From assembly GCF_900451175.1 (NCBI RefSeq), contig NZ_UGJJ01000002.1, forward strand, positions 496,001-560,000: a DNA stretch of 64,000 bases, read 5' to 3'. A model generated the notes under the pieces. That model did not search any database. It worked only from the letters and a program-made list of their open reading frames with translations, and had not been told where the DNA came from. Position 1 is the stretch's first letter. Each line of letters begins with the position of its first letter. Source of the stretch: Kingella potus. GTDB taxonomy: Bacteria > Pseudomonadota > Gammaproteobacteria > Burkholderiales > Neisseriaceae. Positions 16,633 through 25,800 of this stretch are shown here, piece after piece. The translations under genes were made by a program, and so were the position numbers.

Positions 16633-17883
16633 TTACGGGTGTACCACTGCTGCCAGCGGACGCAGGATTTTGAAAATTTCACGGGCAAGGCTGCCGTCGG
16701 CAACGCGCAGCCATGTGCCGCTGTCCCAGTCGGACAGGCCGTCGGGCAGATACCGCCACATCATGCGGCGCACTATGTCGCCGTCGTCGTTTTTTATATC
16801 GAGCAGTTCCGCCTCAAAAGGCGGTTCGCTCAAAGCGGGCAGCCTATCCCACGCAGCTTCGACGGAGGCAAGTTCGGTTTCGTGCGCATCCTCTTTGTCG
16901 GCATATGCAAACCCGTAAATTTTGCCGAACAGCCTGTTTTCGCCCTCGATGCCGACAGCAAGCCCGCCGCTTGGCGATTTAAATAAAATACAGACATTTT
17001 TTGCAGGATAGTCGCCGTATTTCTCCACTGTCCAGCCCGCATCGGCCAGATCGGGGAAGGCGTTGGCAAATTTTTCTTCCAACTGTGCTGCCAGCGTATC
17101 AAGCAGACGGTTGAAGATTTCGTTTTGGTTGGCAATCAGATACAGAGCCGATTGCAGGTGTTCGGGGCGGGCGGTAATGTGGTCGGGCAGTTCGGGTGCG
17201 GAAGTTTCCTGTCCCATGATGTTCTCCTTGATGTATCGGGCGAAATAGGCATTGAAGTCGTTGATTCTGCCGGCGTGGGACGGAGTGTTTTCCAGCCACT
17301 CGGCCAAAGATTCGGCGACAAGAATTTTGAAACGGCCGCCGATACGGTGCTGCTCCAATTCTTCGGGATCGACAGATGCCGCATCAGGCACGCACTCGAA
17401 AGGCGGCAGGTAAATCAGGCAGTAGTCGTCGGCATATTCTTTCAAATCGGCCAAATAGCTGCCCACCTGGCCTTCCCTGTCGGGTGCGCCGCACAGCTTG
17501 TTTTCAATGGAAACCGCCCAAACGGTTTTGCCTTTCAGACGGCCTAAAATACGGATGTCGTGTTTGCGGCGGCTGTTTTTCAACACTTTTTCCGTACCAA
17601 CCTCCACGCTGTCGTAGGCGAGGAAGCGGTGCAGATCCGCCGCTTTGAGAAAGGCATCCAGAAACAGGCCGCCCTGGGCATGGCTTTCCTGCGGGTCGAG
17701 CAGAAAGGCGAGGATGCGCGAGAGGCCGTTTTCACGGCTGTCGAGAAAGCGCAGCGGATTGAAGCGGGCGGCTTCGGCGTAGTCCCGTTGCTGCCGCGCG
17801 GCTTCGTGCTGCCGCAGATCGCGGCAGAGCTGCTCCAGAAATGCCGGCAGCGCGTAGGGCGGCGTGATGGCTTGGCGTTGCAT
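16633..17883 (-). CDS. PD-(D/E)XK nuclease-superfamily protein
   Basis: A 416-residue protein resembling the PDDEXK_4 group. The N-terminal part has the group's opening FNPLRFLDSRENGLSRILAFLLDPQESHAQG (about residues 41-71), then the likely active-site Asp in RRKHDIRILGRL and the Glu-x-Lys in VWAVSIENKLCGAPDREGQVGSYLADL (about residues 121-147), the expected D-(E)xK arrangement. The C-terminal half is not recognised. Members are often found in defence loci, but few have a known substrate. An AGGGGG site precedes the ATG. The gene is divergent from an XRE regulator, with two palindromes in the shared 91-base gap, and is followed by the 53-residue gene. No methyltransferase lies nearby, so it is not an ordinary restriction-modification pair. 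Confidence 0.78.
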   Translation of the reverse strand: MQRQAITPPYALPAFLEQLCRDLRQHEAARQQRDYAEAARFNPLRFLDSRENGLSRILAFLLDPQESHAQGGLFLDAFLKAADLHRFLAYDSVEVGTEKVLKNSRRKHDIRILGRLKGKTVWAVSIENKLCGAPDREGQVGSYLADLKEYADDYCLIYLPPFECVPDAASVDPEELEQHRIGGRFKILVAESLAEWLENTPSHAGRINDFNAYFARYIKENIMGQETSAPELPDHITARPEHLQSALYLIANQNEIFNRLLDTLAAQLEEKFANAFPDLADAGWTVEKYGDYPAKNVCILFKSPSGGLAVGIEGENRLFGKIYGFAYADKEDAHETELASVEAAWDRLPALSEPPFEAELLDIKNDDGDIVRRMMWRYLPDGLSDWDSGTWLRVADGSLAREIFKILRPLAAVVHP

Positions 17884-17908
17884 AAAATCCCCCTGTATCT
17901 GATTTTTT

Positions 17909-17922
17909 CATACAGTTGTATG
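17909..17922. promoter_or_regulatory. Operator-like palindrome 1
   Basis: CATACAGTTGTATG has half-sites CATACA and TGTATG. It overlaps a possible -35 (TTGTAT) of the XRE gene and lies 26 bases upstream of the nuclease-fold start. Its centre is 44 bases, about four helical turns, from that of palindrome 2. Confidence 0.6.
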
Positions 17923-17952
17923 AAGACGACAGCATAGCATACTGGTGAAATT

Positions 17953-17966
17953 CCTACAATTGTAGG
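17953..17966. promoter_or_regulatory. Operator-like palindrome 2
   Basis: CCTACAATTGTAGG is a perfect 14-base palindrome with the same core as palindrome 1 (TACA-N2-TGTA). It overlaps the ribosome-binding site of the XRE gene, and on the minus strand its TTGTAG is spaced 17 bases from TATGCT, a plausible promoter for the nuclease-fold gene. Confidence 0.65.
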
Positions 17967-17974
17967 AGAAACAT

Positions 17975-18217
17975 TTGAAAACCGTTGCCGTGGCTTTTGG
18001 AAAAACCCTGCGGAAACTGCGCAAAGAGGCAGGCCTGACGCAGGAACAGCTCGCTTTTGAAGCCGAGCTGCAACGGGTGTACGTGAGCATTTTGGAATTG
18101 GGGCGGCAGCAGCCCTCTTTGGAAACGGTGCTGAAACTGGCGCGGGGTCTGAACTGCCCGCCGGGGTATCTGGTGGAATTGGCCGCACAGGAATACCGGC
18201 AGGCGGACAATCCTTAA
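17975..18217 (+). CDS. XRE-family helix-turn-helix regulator (controller-protein-like)
   Basis: An 80-residue DNA-binding protein. The Cro/C1-type helix-turn-helix fills residues 7-63 (FGKTLRKLRKEAGLTQEQLAFEAELQRVYVSILELGRQQPSLETVLKLARGL), very like the controller (C) proteins of restriction-modification systems. The start is TTG at 17975: AGGAG at 17964-17968 is spaced ideally and no ATG fits. That site forms part of palindrome 2, so binding there would block its own expression. It most likely represses or times both itself and the divergent nuclease-fold operon. An uptake-sequence hairpin follows. Confidence 0.85.
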   Translation: MKTVAVAFGKTLRKLRKEAGLTQEQLAFEAELQRVYVSILELGRQQPSLETVLKLARGLNCPPGYLVELAAQEYRQADNP

Positions 18218-18247
18218 AGCGGCATCCCTGTCGGCAATAATATTAAA

Positions 18248-18289
18248 GAGGCCGTCTGAAAACCCGTTTTGCGGTTTTCAGACGGCCTC
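18248..18289. terminator. Inverted uptake-sequence pair between XRE gene and grxB
   Basis: GAGGCCGTCTGAAAACC and its complement form a long stem between two converging genes and can terminate both. Confidence 0.7.
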
Positions 18290-18312
18290 TGCACACTTCG
18301 GCGGCAATTTTT

Positions 18313-18957
18313 TCAGACGGCCTTATCCGCCAGCAGCGGCACGCCGCACATGGCCGACACGGCCGACACATAAGCCGCCGTTTTCGGCGGCAGCTTCAGG
18401 CCGCGTACGATGGTGAGGTTGCGCAGCACGGGAAAAAGCAGAATATCCTCCATGCCCGCCGCATCCGCCGATTCCGGCAGCGCAATCAGGTTTTCCAGTT
18501 CCGCCAAATCCGCATCAAGCTGCGCCAGATAACGGCTGCTCTCCGCCAAATTGTCGGCGAAACTGCCAATCAGCTTCTCCTTGCGTTCGGTAAAATACGC
18601 CGCCGCCGAAGCCGTGGCAAACTCGGCAAAACCGGCCAAAACGTCGCGCGGCTGCACCAGCTTGTTGGCATATGCGCCGACCCTGTCCAGCCATGCCTGA
18701 ATTTCGGGGCGCACATCCTCTTTCAGACGGCCTTTGCCCGCCGTTTCGTCGATATGGCGCACAATGTCGAGGCTCTCGCCCATAAACGTGCCGTCGTCTT
18801 TTTCCAAAATCGGAAGCTGCTTTGCCCCGATCATACGGATCGGGGTGTCTTCATCGTCGTTCGGCAAAACGATCTGCTCCGCAGCCACTCCGCGCAGGCC
18901 GAAAATCATACGGGCGCGTACGCAGAAGGGGCAGTGGTCGTAAATATAGAGCTTCAT
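18313..18957 (-). CDS. grxB: Glutaredoxin 2
   Basis: GrxB reduces disulfides and glutathione adducts in the cytoplasm using glutathione. The 214-residue protein has the two-domain GST-like form of E. coli Grx2: the thioredoxin-fold domain begins MKLYIYDHCPFCVRARMIFGLRG with the active site CPFC, followed by the cis-proline segment KQLPILEKDDGTFMGESLDIVRHID, then an all-helical C-terminal domain. I start it at the ATG at 18957 (AAGGAA site); the longer frame upstream is not conserved in the family. The last codons (Lys-Ala-Val-stop) come from an uptake sequence at about 18311-18323. Confidence 0.92.
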   Translation of the reverse strand: MKLYIYDHCPFCVRARMIFGLRGVAAEQIVLPNDDEDTPIRMIGAKQLPILEKDDGTFMGESLDIVRHIDETAGKGRLKEDVRPEIQAWLDRVGAYANKLVQPRDVLAGFAEFATASAAAYFTERKEKLIGSFADNLAESSRYLAQLDADLAELENLIALPESADAAGMEDILLFPVLRNLTIVRGLKLPPKTAAYVSAVSAMCGVPLLADKAV

Positions 18958-19047
18958 TTTTTGTTTCCTTGCTGATGGCGGCAAAACGGGAAAAAGGCCG
19001 CCGCCTGAGGCCGCACGAATCATACTGCCAAAATCCCGCTTCGCCAA

Positions 19048-19400
19048 AGTGTTGTTTCAAATGAATAATTAACCATTTTTTACAAAATAAACGCTAAAAA
19101 TTTAATCAATGGTTTATTGTTGTTTTTTATGGAGTATTTTTCAAAATGACAAACAAGCGGCAGAAAAACATGATTAACGGCAGGCTGCAATGCCTGAAAA
19201 TTAAGCAGCCGTGCGGTTTACTTAATTAAACCGCAGGCATATACTGCACGCAACTTTACCGCCGCACCCTCCGGACGGTAACCGTTGCCGGGTGGTCCGG
19301 CATAAAAACCACATCACATTATCGAAACGGCGGAAACCTTCGGCTTTATCCAGCAGCAGTCCGGTTTCCCTTACTAACTTGTTATCCTTTGGAGTGTATT
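19048..19400. other. AT-rich spacer before the roadblock gene
   Basis: No supported gene. The part around 19060-19240 is AT-rich against its surroundings and includes a 9-bp inverted repeat. A 28-codon frame at 19146 has no good ribosome-binding site. GGAG at 19391-19394 belongs to the next gene. Confidence 0.5.
19212..19235. repeat. Inverted repeat upstream of the roadblock gene
   Basis: TGCGGTTTA and TAAACCGCA are separated by six bases (CTTAAT), giving a 9-bp stem. No T run follows, so it is more likely a protein-binding site or RNA structure than a terminator. Confidence 0.45.
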
Positions 19401-19757
19401 ATGAATTACGATAAAGCAGTATCGGAAATGTTGAATGTAGACGGCGCACTGGCTGCGGCCGTTGTAGACTTTGAAAGCGGCATGATGCTGGCCGGCGGCG
19501 GCTCCCCCTCCATCGACCTCGAAATCGCCGCTGCGGGCAACACCGAAGTGGTCAGCGCAAAAATGAAAACCATGAAAATGCTCGGCATCAACGATGTCAT
19601 TGAAGACATCCTGATTACCTTGGGCAAACAATACCACCTCATCCGCCCGCTGAAAAAACACGAAGGCCTGTTCCTCTACTCCGTATTGGACAAATCCAAA
19701 TCCAACCTGGCTCTTGCCCGCCGCTCTTTGGTTGATGTGGAACGCAACCTCAGCTAA
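19401..19757 (+). CDS. Roadblock/LC7 domain protein
   Basis: The 118-residue product is a single roadblock/LC7 domain: a long first helix (YDKAVSEMLNVDGALAAAVVD), the beta hairpin DFESGMMLAGGG, a central helix with AAGNTEVVSAKMKTMKMLG, then EDILITLGKQYHLIRPL and LFLYSVLDKSKSNLALARRSL. Such proteins often regulate small Ras-like GTPases of the MglA type, but no such GTPase is seen here, so the partner is unknown. The start at 19401 is set by GGAG at 19391-19394. It has its own terminator and lies 153 bases before relA. Confidence 0.82.
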   Translation: MNYDKAVSEMLNVDGALAAAVVDFESGMMLAGGGSPSIDLEIAAAGNTEVVSAKMKTMKMLGINDVIEDILITLGKQYHLIRPLKKHEGLFLYSVLDKSKSNLALARRSLVDVERNLS

Positions 19758-19772
19758 TCCCTCTTCCTCTGA

Positions 19773-19800
19773 AAAGCATCCGGTTTCCGGGTGCTTTTTT
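19773..19800 (+). terminator. Intrinsic terminator after the roadblock gene
   Basis: AGCATCCGG, a TTT loop, CCGGGTGCT (one G-T pair) and six T form a classical rho-independent terminator 17 bases after the stop. Confidence 0.85.
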
Positions 19801-19910
19801 GTTTTCAGACGGCCTGTGGCGGCGGCCCGAAACACACCGTTGCGCTTACCGCTTCGGCGGCATTCCGCTACAATGCCGCTTCTTTTTCGCATTCGTATCC
19901 GGAGTGTTTT

Positions 19911-22121
19911 ATGGTTGGCACGGTTTCCCCCGACGGCAAAGAGGATGTTCGCACCGCCTCCGAATGGTTCGGACAATATGCCGCCGCACAAAATGCCGCA
20001 CAAAAAGAAATGCTGGAACAGGCTTTGGCTCTGGCGCAGGCCTCCTATCCCGACGCGGCCGCCACAACGGCGGGTGAACCGCTGCTGCCGCACCTGCTGG
20101 AAACGGCACGGACGGTGGCGCAAATCGACCTACTGCCCGAAGCCGCCGCCGCCGCCGTGCTGGCCGACATCTCGTCCTACCGCGAGGGCTGGCATGAAGA
20201 AGTGTGCGCCCGCTGCGGCAAAACCGTTGCCGATTTGGTGCGCGGCATCGACGAAGTGCAGAAACTGACCCATTTCGCCAGCATCGACAATCTCGACACG
20301 CCCGAAGAGCGGGCGGCGCAGGCGGAAACCATGCGCAAAATGCTGCTGGCGATGGTGTCCGACATCCGCGTCGTCATCATCAAGCTGGCCATACGCACGC
20401 AAACCCTGCATTTTCTCGCCTCCGCGCCCGACAGCCCGGAAAAACGCGCCATTGCCAAAGAAACGCTGGACATTTTCGCCCCGCTGGCCAATCGTCTGGG
20501 CGTGTGGCAACTCAAATGGCAGCTCGAAGACCTGGGCTTCCGCCACCAAAATCCCGAAGAATACCGGCGCATTGCCGGGCTTTTGGACGAAAAGCGCACC
20601 GAACGCCTCGAATACATCGATTCCTTTCTCGCTACTTTGCGCACGGAGCTGGCGCAGCACGGCGTGCGGCATTACGACTTGGCCGGCCGGCCGAAGCACA
20701 TCTATTCCATTTACAAAAAAATGGTCAAGAAAAAGCTGGATTTCGACGGCCTCTACGACATCCGCGCCGTGCGCATACTGGTGGACACCGTGGCCGACTG
20801 CTACACCACGCTGGGCATTGTCCACAGCCTGTGGCAGCCGATACCGGGCGAGTTTGACGACTACATCGCCAATCCCAAAGGCAACGGCTACCAAAGCCTG
20901 CACACAGTCATCGTCGGCCCCGAAGACAAAGGCGTGGAAGTGCAAATCCGCACCTTCGAAATGCACCGCTTCAACGAATTCGGCGTGGCCGCCCACTGGC
21001 GTTACAAAGAGGGCGGCAAAGGCAATTCGGCCTACGAGCAGAAAATAGCCTGGCTGCGCCAGCTTCTCGACTGGCGTGAAAACATGGCCGAAAGCGGCAA
21101 GGAAGATCTCGCCGCCGCCTTCAAAACCGAGCTTTTCAACGACACGATTTACGTCCTCACCCCGCACGGCAAAGTCCTGTCGCTGCCCGCAGGCGCAACG
21201 CCCATCGATTTTGCCTACGCGCTGCACAGCAGCATCGGCGACCGCTGCCGGGGCGCGAAAGTCGACGGCCAGATTGTGCCGCTGTCCACCCCGCTGGAAA
21301 ACGGCCAGCGCGTCGAAATCATCACTGCCAAAGAAGGCGAACCGTCGGTAAACTGGCTGTACGAAGGCTGGGTCAAATCCAACAAAGCCATCGCCAAAAT
21401 CCGCGCCTACATCCGCCGCCAAAACGCCGATGCCGTACGCGAAAACGGCCGGATGCAGTTGGACAAAGCCTTGGCGAAAATCCCGGGCAAACCCAATCTG
21501 CAACAGCTTTGCGAAAAACTCGGCTTTACCAAAACCGAAGAACTTTACGCCGCAATCGGCCAGGGCGAAATCACGCCGCGCGCGATACAGAAAGCCGCCG
21601 GCGCAACGGATACGCCGCCGAGTGCGCCCGTGAGCGAAGAAAACATCGTCAGACAGTCGAAAATCAAAAGCAGCCAGGCCGGCGGTATCCTGATAGACGG
21701 CGAAAGCGGCCTGATGACCACGCTGGCCAAATGCTGCAAACCCGCCCCGCCCGACGACATTACCGGCTTCGTTACACGCACGCGCGGCATTTCCGTCCAC
21801 CGCAGCGGCTGCCCGTCGCTGCAAAAACTGGCCGCACAATCGCCGGAAAAAGTGCTGCCCGCCGCATGGAGCGGGGCAGACGGCGGACAGGTGTTCGCCG
21901 TGGACATCGAAATCCGCGCTCAAGACCGCAGCGGCCTGCTGCGCGACGTGTCCGACAATCTGGCACGGCACAAAATCAACGTAACCGGCGTGCAGACCCA
22001 ATCACGCGACCTGACGGCCAGTATGCGCTTCACTCTGGAAATCCGGCAGGTAAACGACCTGCCGCGCGTTCTGGCCGATCTCGGCGGCATACGCGGCGTG
22101 CTGTCGGTTACACGGCTGTAA
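19911..22121 (+). CDS. relA: (p)ppGpp synthetase RelA
   Basis: RelA binds stalled ribosomes and makes (p)ppGpp from ATP and GTP/GDP during amino-acid starvation. The 736-residue protein has the long RSH layout: an N-terminal pseudo-hydrolase region without the HD metal-binding pair (LPHLLETARTVAQIDLLPEAAAAAVLADI), the synthetase domain with GRPKHIYSIYKKM, YDIRAVRILVD and ANPKGNGYQSLHTVIVGPEDKGVEVQIRT (about residues 255-350), a TGS domain (NDTIYVLTPHGKVLSLPAGATPIDFAYALH), a zinc-finger region with MTTLAKCCKPAPPDDITGFVTRTRGISVH, and a C-terminal ACT domain. The lost HD residues mean synthesis without hydrolysis, so a SpoT-type enzyme is expected elsewhere. GGAG sets the start at 19911. Confidence 0.95.
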   Translation: MVGTVSPDGKEDVRTASEWFGQYAAAQNAAQKEMLEQALALAQASYPDAAATTAGEPLLPHLLETARTVAQIDLLPEAAAAAVLADISSYREGWHEEVCARCGKTVADLVRGIDEVQKLTHFASIDNLDTPEERAAQAETMRKMLLAMVSDIRVVIIKLAIRTQTLHFLASAPDSPEKRAIAKETLDIFAPLANRLGVWQLKWQLEDLGFRHQNPEEYRRIAGLLDEKRTERLEYIDSFLATLRTELAQHGVRHYDLAGRPKHIYSIYKKMVKKKLDFDGLYDIRAVRILVDTVADCYTTLGIVHSLWQPIPGEFDDYIANPKGNGYQSLHTVIVGPEDKGVEVQIRTFEMHRFNEFGVAAHWRYKEGGKGNSAYEQKIAWLRQLLDWRENMAESGKEDLAAAFKTELFNDTIYVLTPHGKVLSLPAGATPIDFAYALHSSIGDRCRGAKVDGQIVPLSTPLENGQRVEIITAKEGEPSVNWLYEGWVKSNKAIAKIRAYIRRQNADAVRENGRMQLDKALAKIPGKPNLQQLCEKLGFTKTEELYAAIGQGEITPRAIQKAAGATDTPPSAPVSEENIVRQSKIKSSQAGGILIDGESGLMTTLAKCCKPAPPDDITGFVTRTRGISVHRSGCPSLQKLAAQSPEKVLPAAWSGADGGQVFAVDIEIRAQDRSGLLRDVSDNLARHKINVTGVQTQSRDLTASMRFTLEIRQVNDLPRVLADLGGIRGVLSVTRL

Positions 22122-22129
22122 ACGGCGAG

Positions 22130-22172
22130 GAGGCCGTCTGAAAATCTGTCCAACGGGTTTTCAGACGGCCTC
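22130..22172 (+). terminator. Inverted uptake-sequence pair after relA
   Basis: GAGGCCGTCTGAAAA and TTTTCAGACGGCCTC are separated by about 13 bases, nine bases past the relA stop. Confidence 0.7.
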
Positions 22173-22560
22173 TGCCGTTCAGGTAAGGTGTGTGGCTTTG
22201 CCACGCACGCGGTTGCAGATACTTGCACGGCGTTTTAAAGGACAGGAAAAGCGGGGGAAATACTAAACGTCGGTATCTGAGTCAGATACTTGGCACGGCA
22301 ATTTAAAGAACGGAAAAAGGTAGGGTATCTCGCCCAAAGGCGGCGCACGCGGCTGCGGATGGATGTTTGCAAGGCGGGCGGCGGGGAGTGTGTGCGTCGC
22401 TGCGCGACACACCCTACACAGGATTCGGCAGAGCAAATGGCTAAGAGGCCGTCTGAAAGCGCGGTTTCAGACGGCCTCTTGGCGACAATGTCAGCAATAT
22501 TGTCATGAAAGCAACACACTGACGGCCTTTGGTAAGATTGCCGCTCCTTTTTATCAAAAC
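22173..22560. repeat. Repeat-bearing spacer before the autotransporter
   Basis: No gene is visible. It has a half TAGGGTGTG-type element with a GTGTGGCTTTGCCACGCAC hairpin (about 22180-22212), a divergent full element (about 22320-22425, from GTAGGGTATCTCGC to GCGACACACCCTAC) and an inverted uptake-sequence pair (about 22445-22481). Confidence 0.6.
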
Positions 22561-22563
22561 AAG

Positions 22564-22592
22564 TTGCAAGCGGTTTGGAATATGTATATAAA
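22564..22592 (+). promoter_or_regulatory. Likely sigma-70 promoter of the autotransporter gene
   Basis: TTGCAA at 22564-22569 and TATAAA at 22587-22592 are separated by exactly 17 bases. Transcription would start near 22600, leaving an untranslated leader of about 285 bases before the ATG at 22884. That leader contains an AT-type uptake sequence, ATGCCGTCTGAA, at about 22713. Confidence 0.6.
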
Positions 22593-22883
22593 ATCGGGCA
22601 GCCTACTTGTCGTGTCCATAAAAATACAGACGCGGCAGCTACGAAAATCTGCGCAATCTGGCCGGAAAACGTCATATCGTACTGGGTCGCCCCAATTGGC
22701 AGAACAAAAAAATGCCGTCTGAAAAAACCTTTCGGCCATGCGCCGGAAGGAATTTTCCGGCACTCTGTCATGGGAAGAATGCAATGGCACGAAATTTGCT
22801 ATAAGGCCTTGGTTGCGACGCAGTCGCCAAAATTCCCGCAAAGACCGGCGGCGGCGGAAAATTTTTAACAAAAAGGAAATATT

Positions 22884-25800
22884 ATGAACAAAATCTATCG
22901 TACCGTTTATAACGAATCGACCAATACATGGACGGCCGTGGCGGAAATCGCTAAAGCACACGGCAAGTCAGGGCGTTCGTCTTCTTCTGTGGTTGGCGCA
23001 TTGGGTTTTAGTGGTTCGCGCTTTGCTGTAAGTGCAATGGCTTCGGCAGTTATGATGACCGGTGCGGGTCAGACGTTTGCCTCTGCCGGTATTTATGTCA
23101 ATGACGGTACGGATACTGCTTGTGCCGCTATTTGGGATGGCAATAACCGCACCAATGTTTATGCGGTTGTTCCTGGTGCGGGTGTTTATAATCCGGATGC
23201 TTCACAATCGCATTTTCCCCAGCTTCCCGATTTTCAACCAGGCGGTATGAATCCCTGTCTGAGCACGGGTACGGCTGGTGCTAATCAAAAAGCTGAAGCA
23301 AAAGATACACAAACCAACCGTGCTTTGTTCTACGGTGAAAGTACGCCTTCTGGTATTGGAAATAACGGCGCGACGAATTTGTCGTTGGGCGGTCGTTTGG
23401 ATGTTAACAGCGGTATTATTGGTTTGGGTGATAGGGGTGTAAACGGCGCAAATGCGACCAATAGTATCCGTATCGGTACTGGCACTACTTTGGATAATGC
23501 AAATAAAAAGACCAATGCTTTGGCTATTGGTGTGGATGTGCAGGCGGCGGCGGAGCATGCTGTTGCCATTGGTAGTAATGCGAAAGTTAATCCGACCGCA
23601 CCACTCACCACTCAAAATACCAAAGGTGTATCCGATGCTTCTATCGCCATCGGTCAGACTGCCTATGCCGAAGGCTTGGCCGCTGTGGCTGTGGGTGCGA
23701 AAACCAAAGCCATTGAACATGCCGTAGCCATCGGTACCGAAACCAGGGCGGAGGGTTTGAGTGCTGTGGCCATCGGCTCGAACAGCAAGGCCACCACCAC
23801 TAATTCCGTTGCCATGGGTACCAACAGCGTAGCTTCGGGTGCAAACGCCACCGCGCTGGGTCAGGCCACCAAGGCCTTGGGTCAGTCTACTGTTGCTGTC
23901 GGCGACGGTGCAAATGCGACAGACAAGGGCTGGGGTACGGCTGTGGGTAATTCTTCCACCGCTGCCTACGGCGCATCTGCTTACGGCCATTTGGCAAAAG
24001 CAGCGGGCGACTTTGGTAGCGCGTTTGGCGACAGTTCGTCCGCTTCCGGCAATAATTCCGTGGCTATTGGTAAGAGTGCTGCTGCCAAAGCGGATGCAGT
24101 TATCGCTCTTGGCTTGAATGCGGGCAAAACTTCCGATGAAACTACATCCAACACCAATACCCGCGCTATTATGATTGGTTCGTCCAGTGGCACGGGTGCG
24201 CAAAATATCAACGATTCCATCTTGATGGGCTTGAACGCGGGTAAAAACCTTGGCGTGGCCACCAAGACAGGCAGCCATAATATCGGCTTGGGCGCAAGTG
24301 CCTTGGCAGATGCCAGCGGCAGCACCAACGTTGCTTTGGCTACACAGGCGGGTATGGGTGCAAGCGGCAATAACAACTTCTTCGGCCAAGTTAATGCAGG
24401 TTCTTATGTAACGGGTAGCAATAACGTAGCCATCGGTAAAAATGCGCTGAAAGGTGCGCCCGCTGCGAAGATTGCTGTTAGTGATGCCGTTGTTTTGGGT
24501 ACGGAAGCCACTGCAGATAAAGACAAGGCTGTGGCCTTGGGTGCAGGCGCAAGCACGGCTACGGAAGCCAAGCAAATCAACACGGCCACCGTCGGCACTA
24601 CCACATACGGCGGCTTCGCCGGCAAAGTGGGTGCTTCCGGCTACCAAGTATCCGTCGGCGCGAAAGATGCCGAACGCCAAATCAAACACGTTGCTCCCGG
24701 CGAAATCTCCGCCACCAGTACCGATGCCATTAACGGCAGTCAGCTTTACAGTGTTGCCGACGGCTTGCAAACGCAGATTGCCAATATCTCCGCTTCCGGC
24801 GGTGGCGTACACTTCTATCATGTAAACGGCAAAGACACGGACAACAACTACAACAACAACGGCGCAACCGGTACTAAAGCAATGGCAGCCGGCATTAATG
24901 CTCAGGCAAAAGGCGCAAGCTCGATTGCCATCGGCAATGCTACCGTGGAAGCCGAATCAACCTTTAGTGGTGTCGGAACGTCCAAGACGGCTTCACAAGG
25001 TGCAATCGCCATCGGCGATACTTCTTATGCCGCCGGCTCACATGCGCTTGCACTTGGACAGGCGCGCGCCGAGCAGAAGGACTCGATTGCCTTGGGTACC
25101 AACGCCCGTGCCACCGCCGAATCTTCTACTGCCATTGGTTACAACGCGGTTTCTTCTAGGCAGAATGGTATCTCCATCGGTAATGGAGCCAATACGGCCG
25201 GTTTGAACAGCATTGCCATCGGCGGCAGCAGCGCGACTTCCGCCTCTGGCTCGATTGCTTTGGGTTATGGTGCGCAGGCTACCCGCGAAACTATCAATGC
25301 GACTAACGTTAAGGCTGTGTCGGATGCGGCTGTGTCGCGGGATCAGGTTTATGCCTTGGATGCTGCCAGCCAGCTCGATAAAAACAATATTGCCGCAACA
25401 GTCAAAGGTTCGTCCGGTGCGCTTTCTATCGGTACGCAACAAGATACCCGCCAAATCATCAACGTGGCTGCCGGTACGGAAGATTCCGATGCTGTGAACG
25501 TGGCTCAGTTGAAATCTGTTGCTAATTTGGTGCGTAACACCACGCCCACCAAAGTTACCCCCGCATCCGGCAGCAAAATTACGGCCAAGAATATAGGCAC
25601 GGTCGCTGCGCCTAACTATGAAGTGGATCTGACCCAAGATGCCAAAACCAGCTTGGGTAAAGCTGATACTGCTATGCAAAACTTCAAAGTGGCGACTGTA
25701 CCGAACAAAGGTGGCACACTGACTGCCGGAGAAAGCGTAGCGGACGGCGACACCCTGACTTTTGAGGCGGGCGACAATGTCAGCATCAATCAAAACGGTA

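Noticed and set aside
16633..18217. Type II restriction-modification system
   Set aside because: The regulator and nuclease fold fit, but no methyltransferase gene is found beside them.
19146..19232. A 28-codon frame starting MTNKRQKNMINGRLQ
   Set aside because: No good ribosome-binding site, in an AT-rich spacer; not enough support.
22575..22868. A 97-codon frame before the autotransporter
   Set aside because: It overlaps the likely promoter, lacks a ribosome-binding site and has no protein-like features.
23202..24821. Long antisense frames over the autotransporter head region
   Set aside because: Mirror of regular sense codons (Ala, Gly, Ser, Val rich); no family features.
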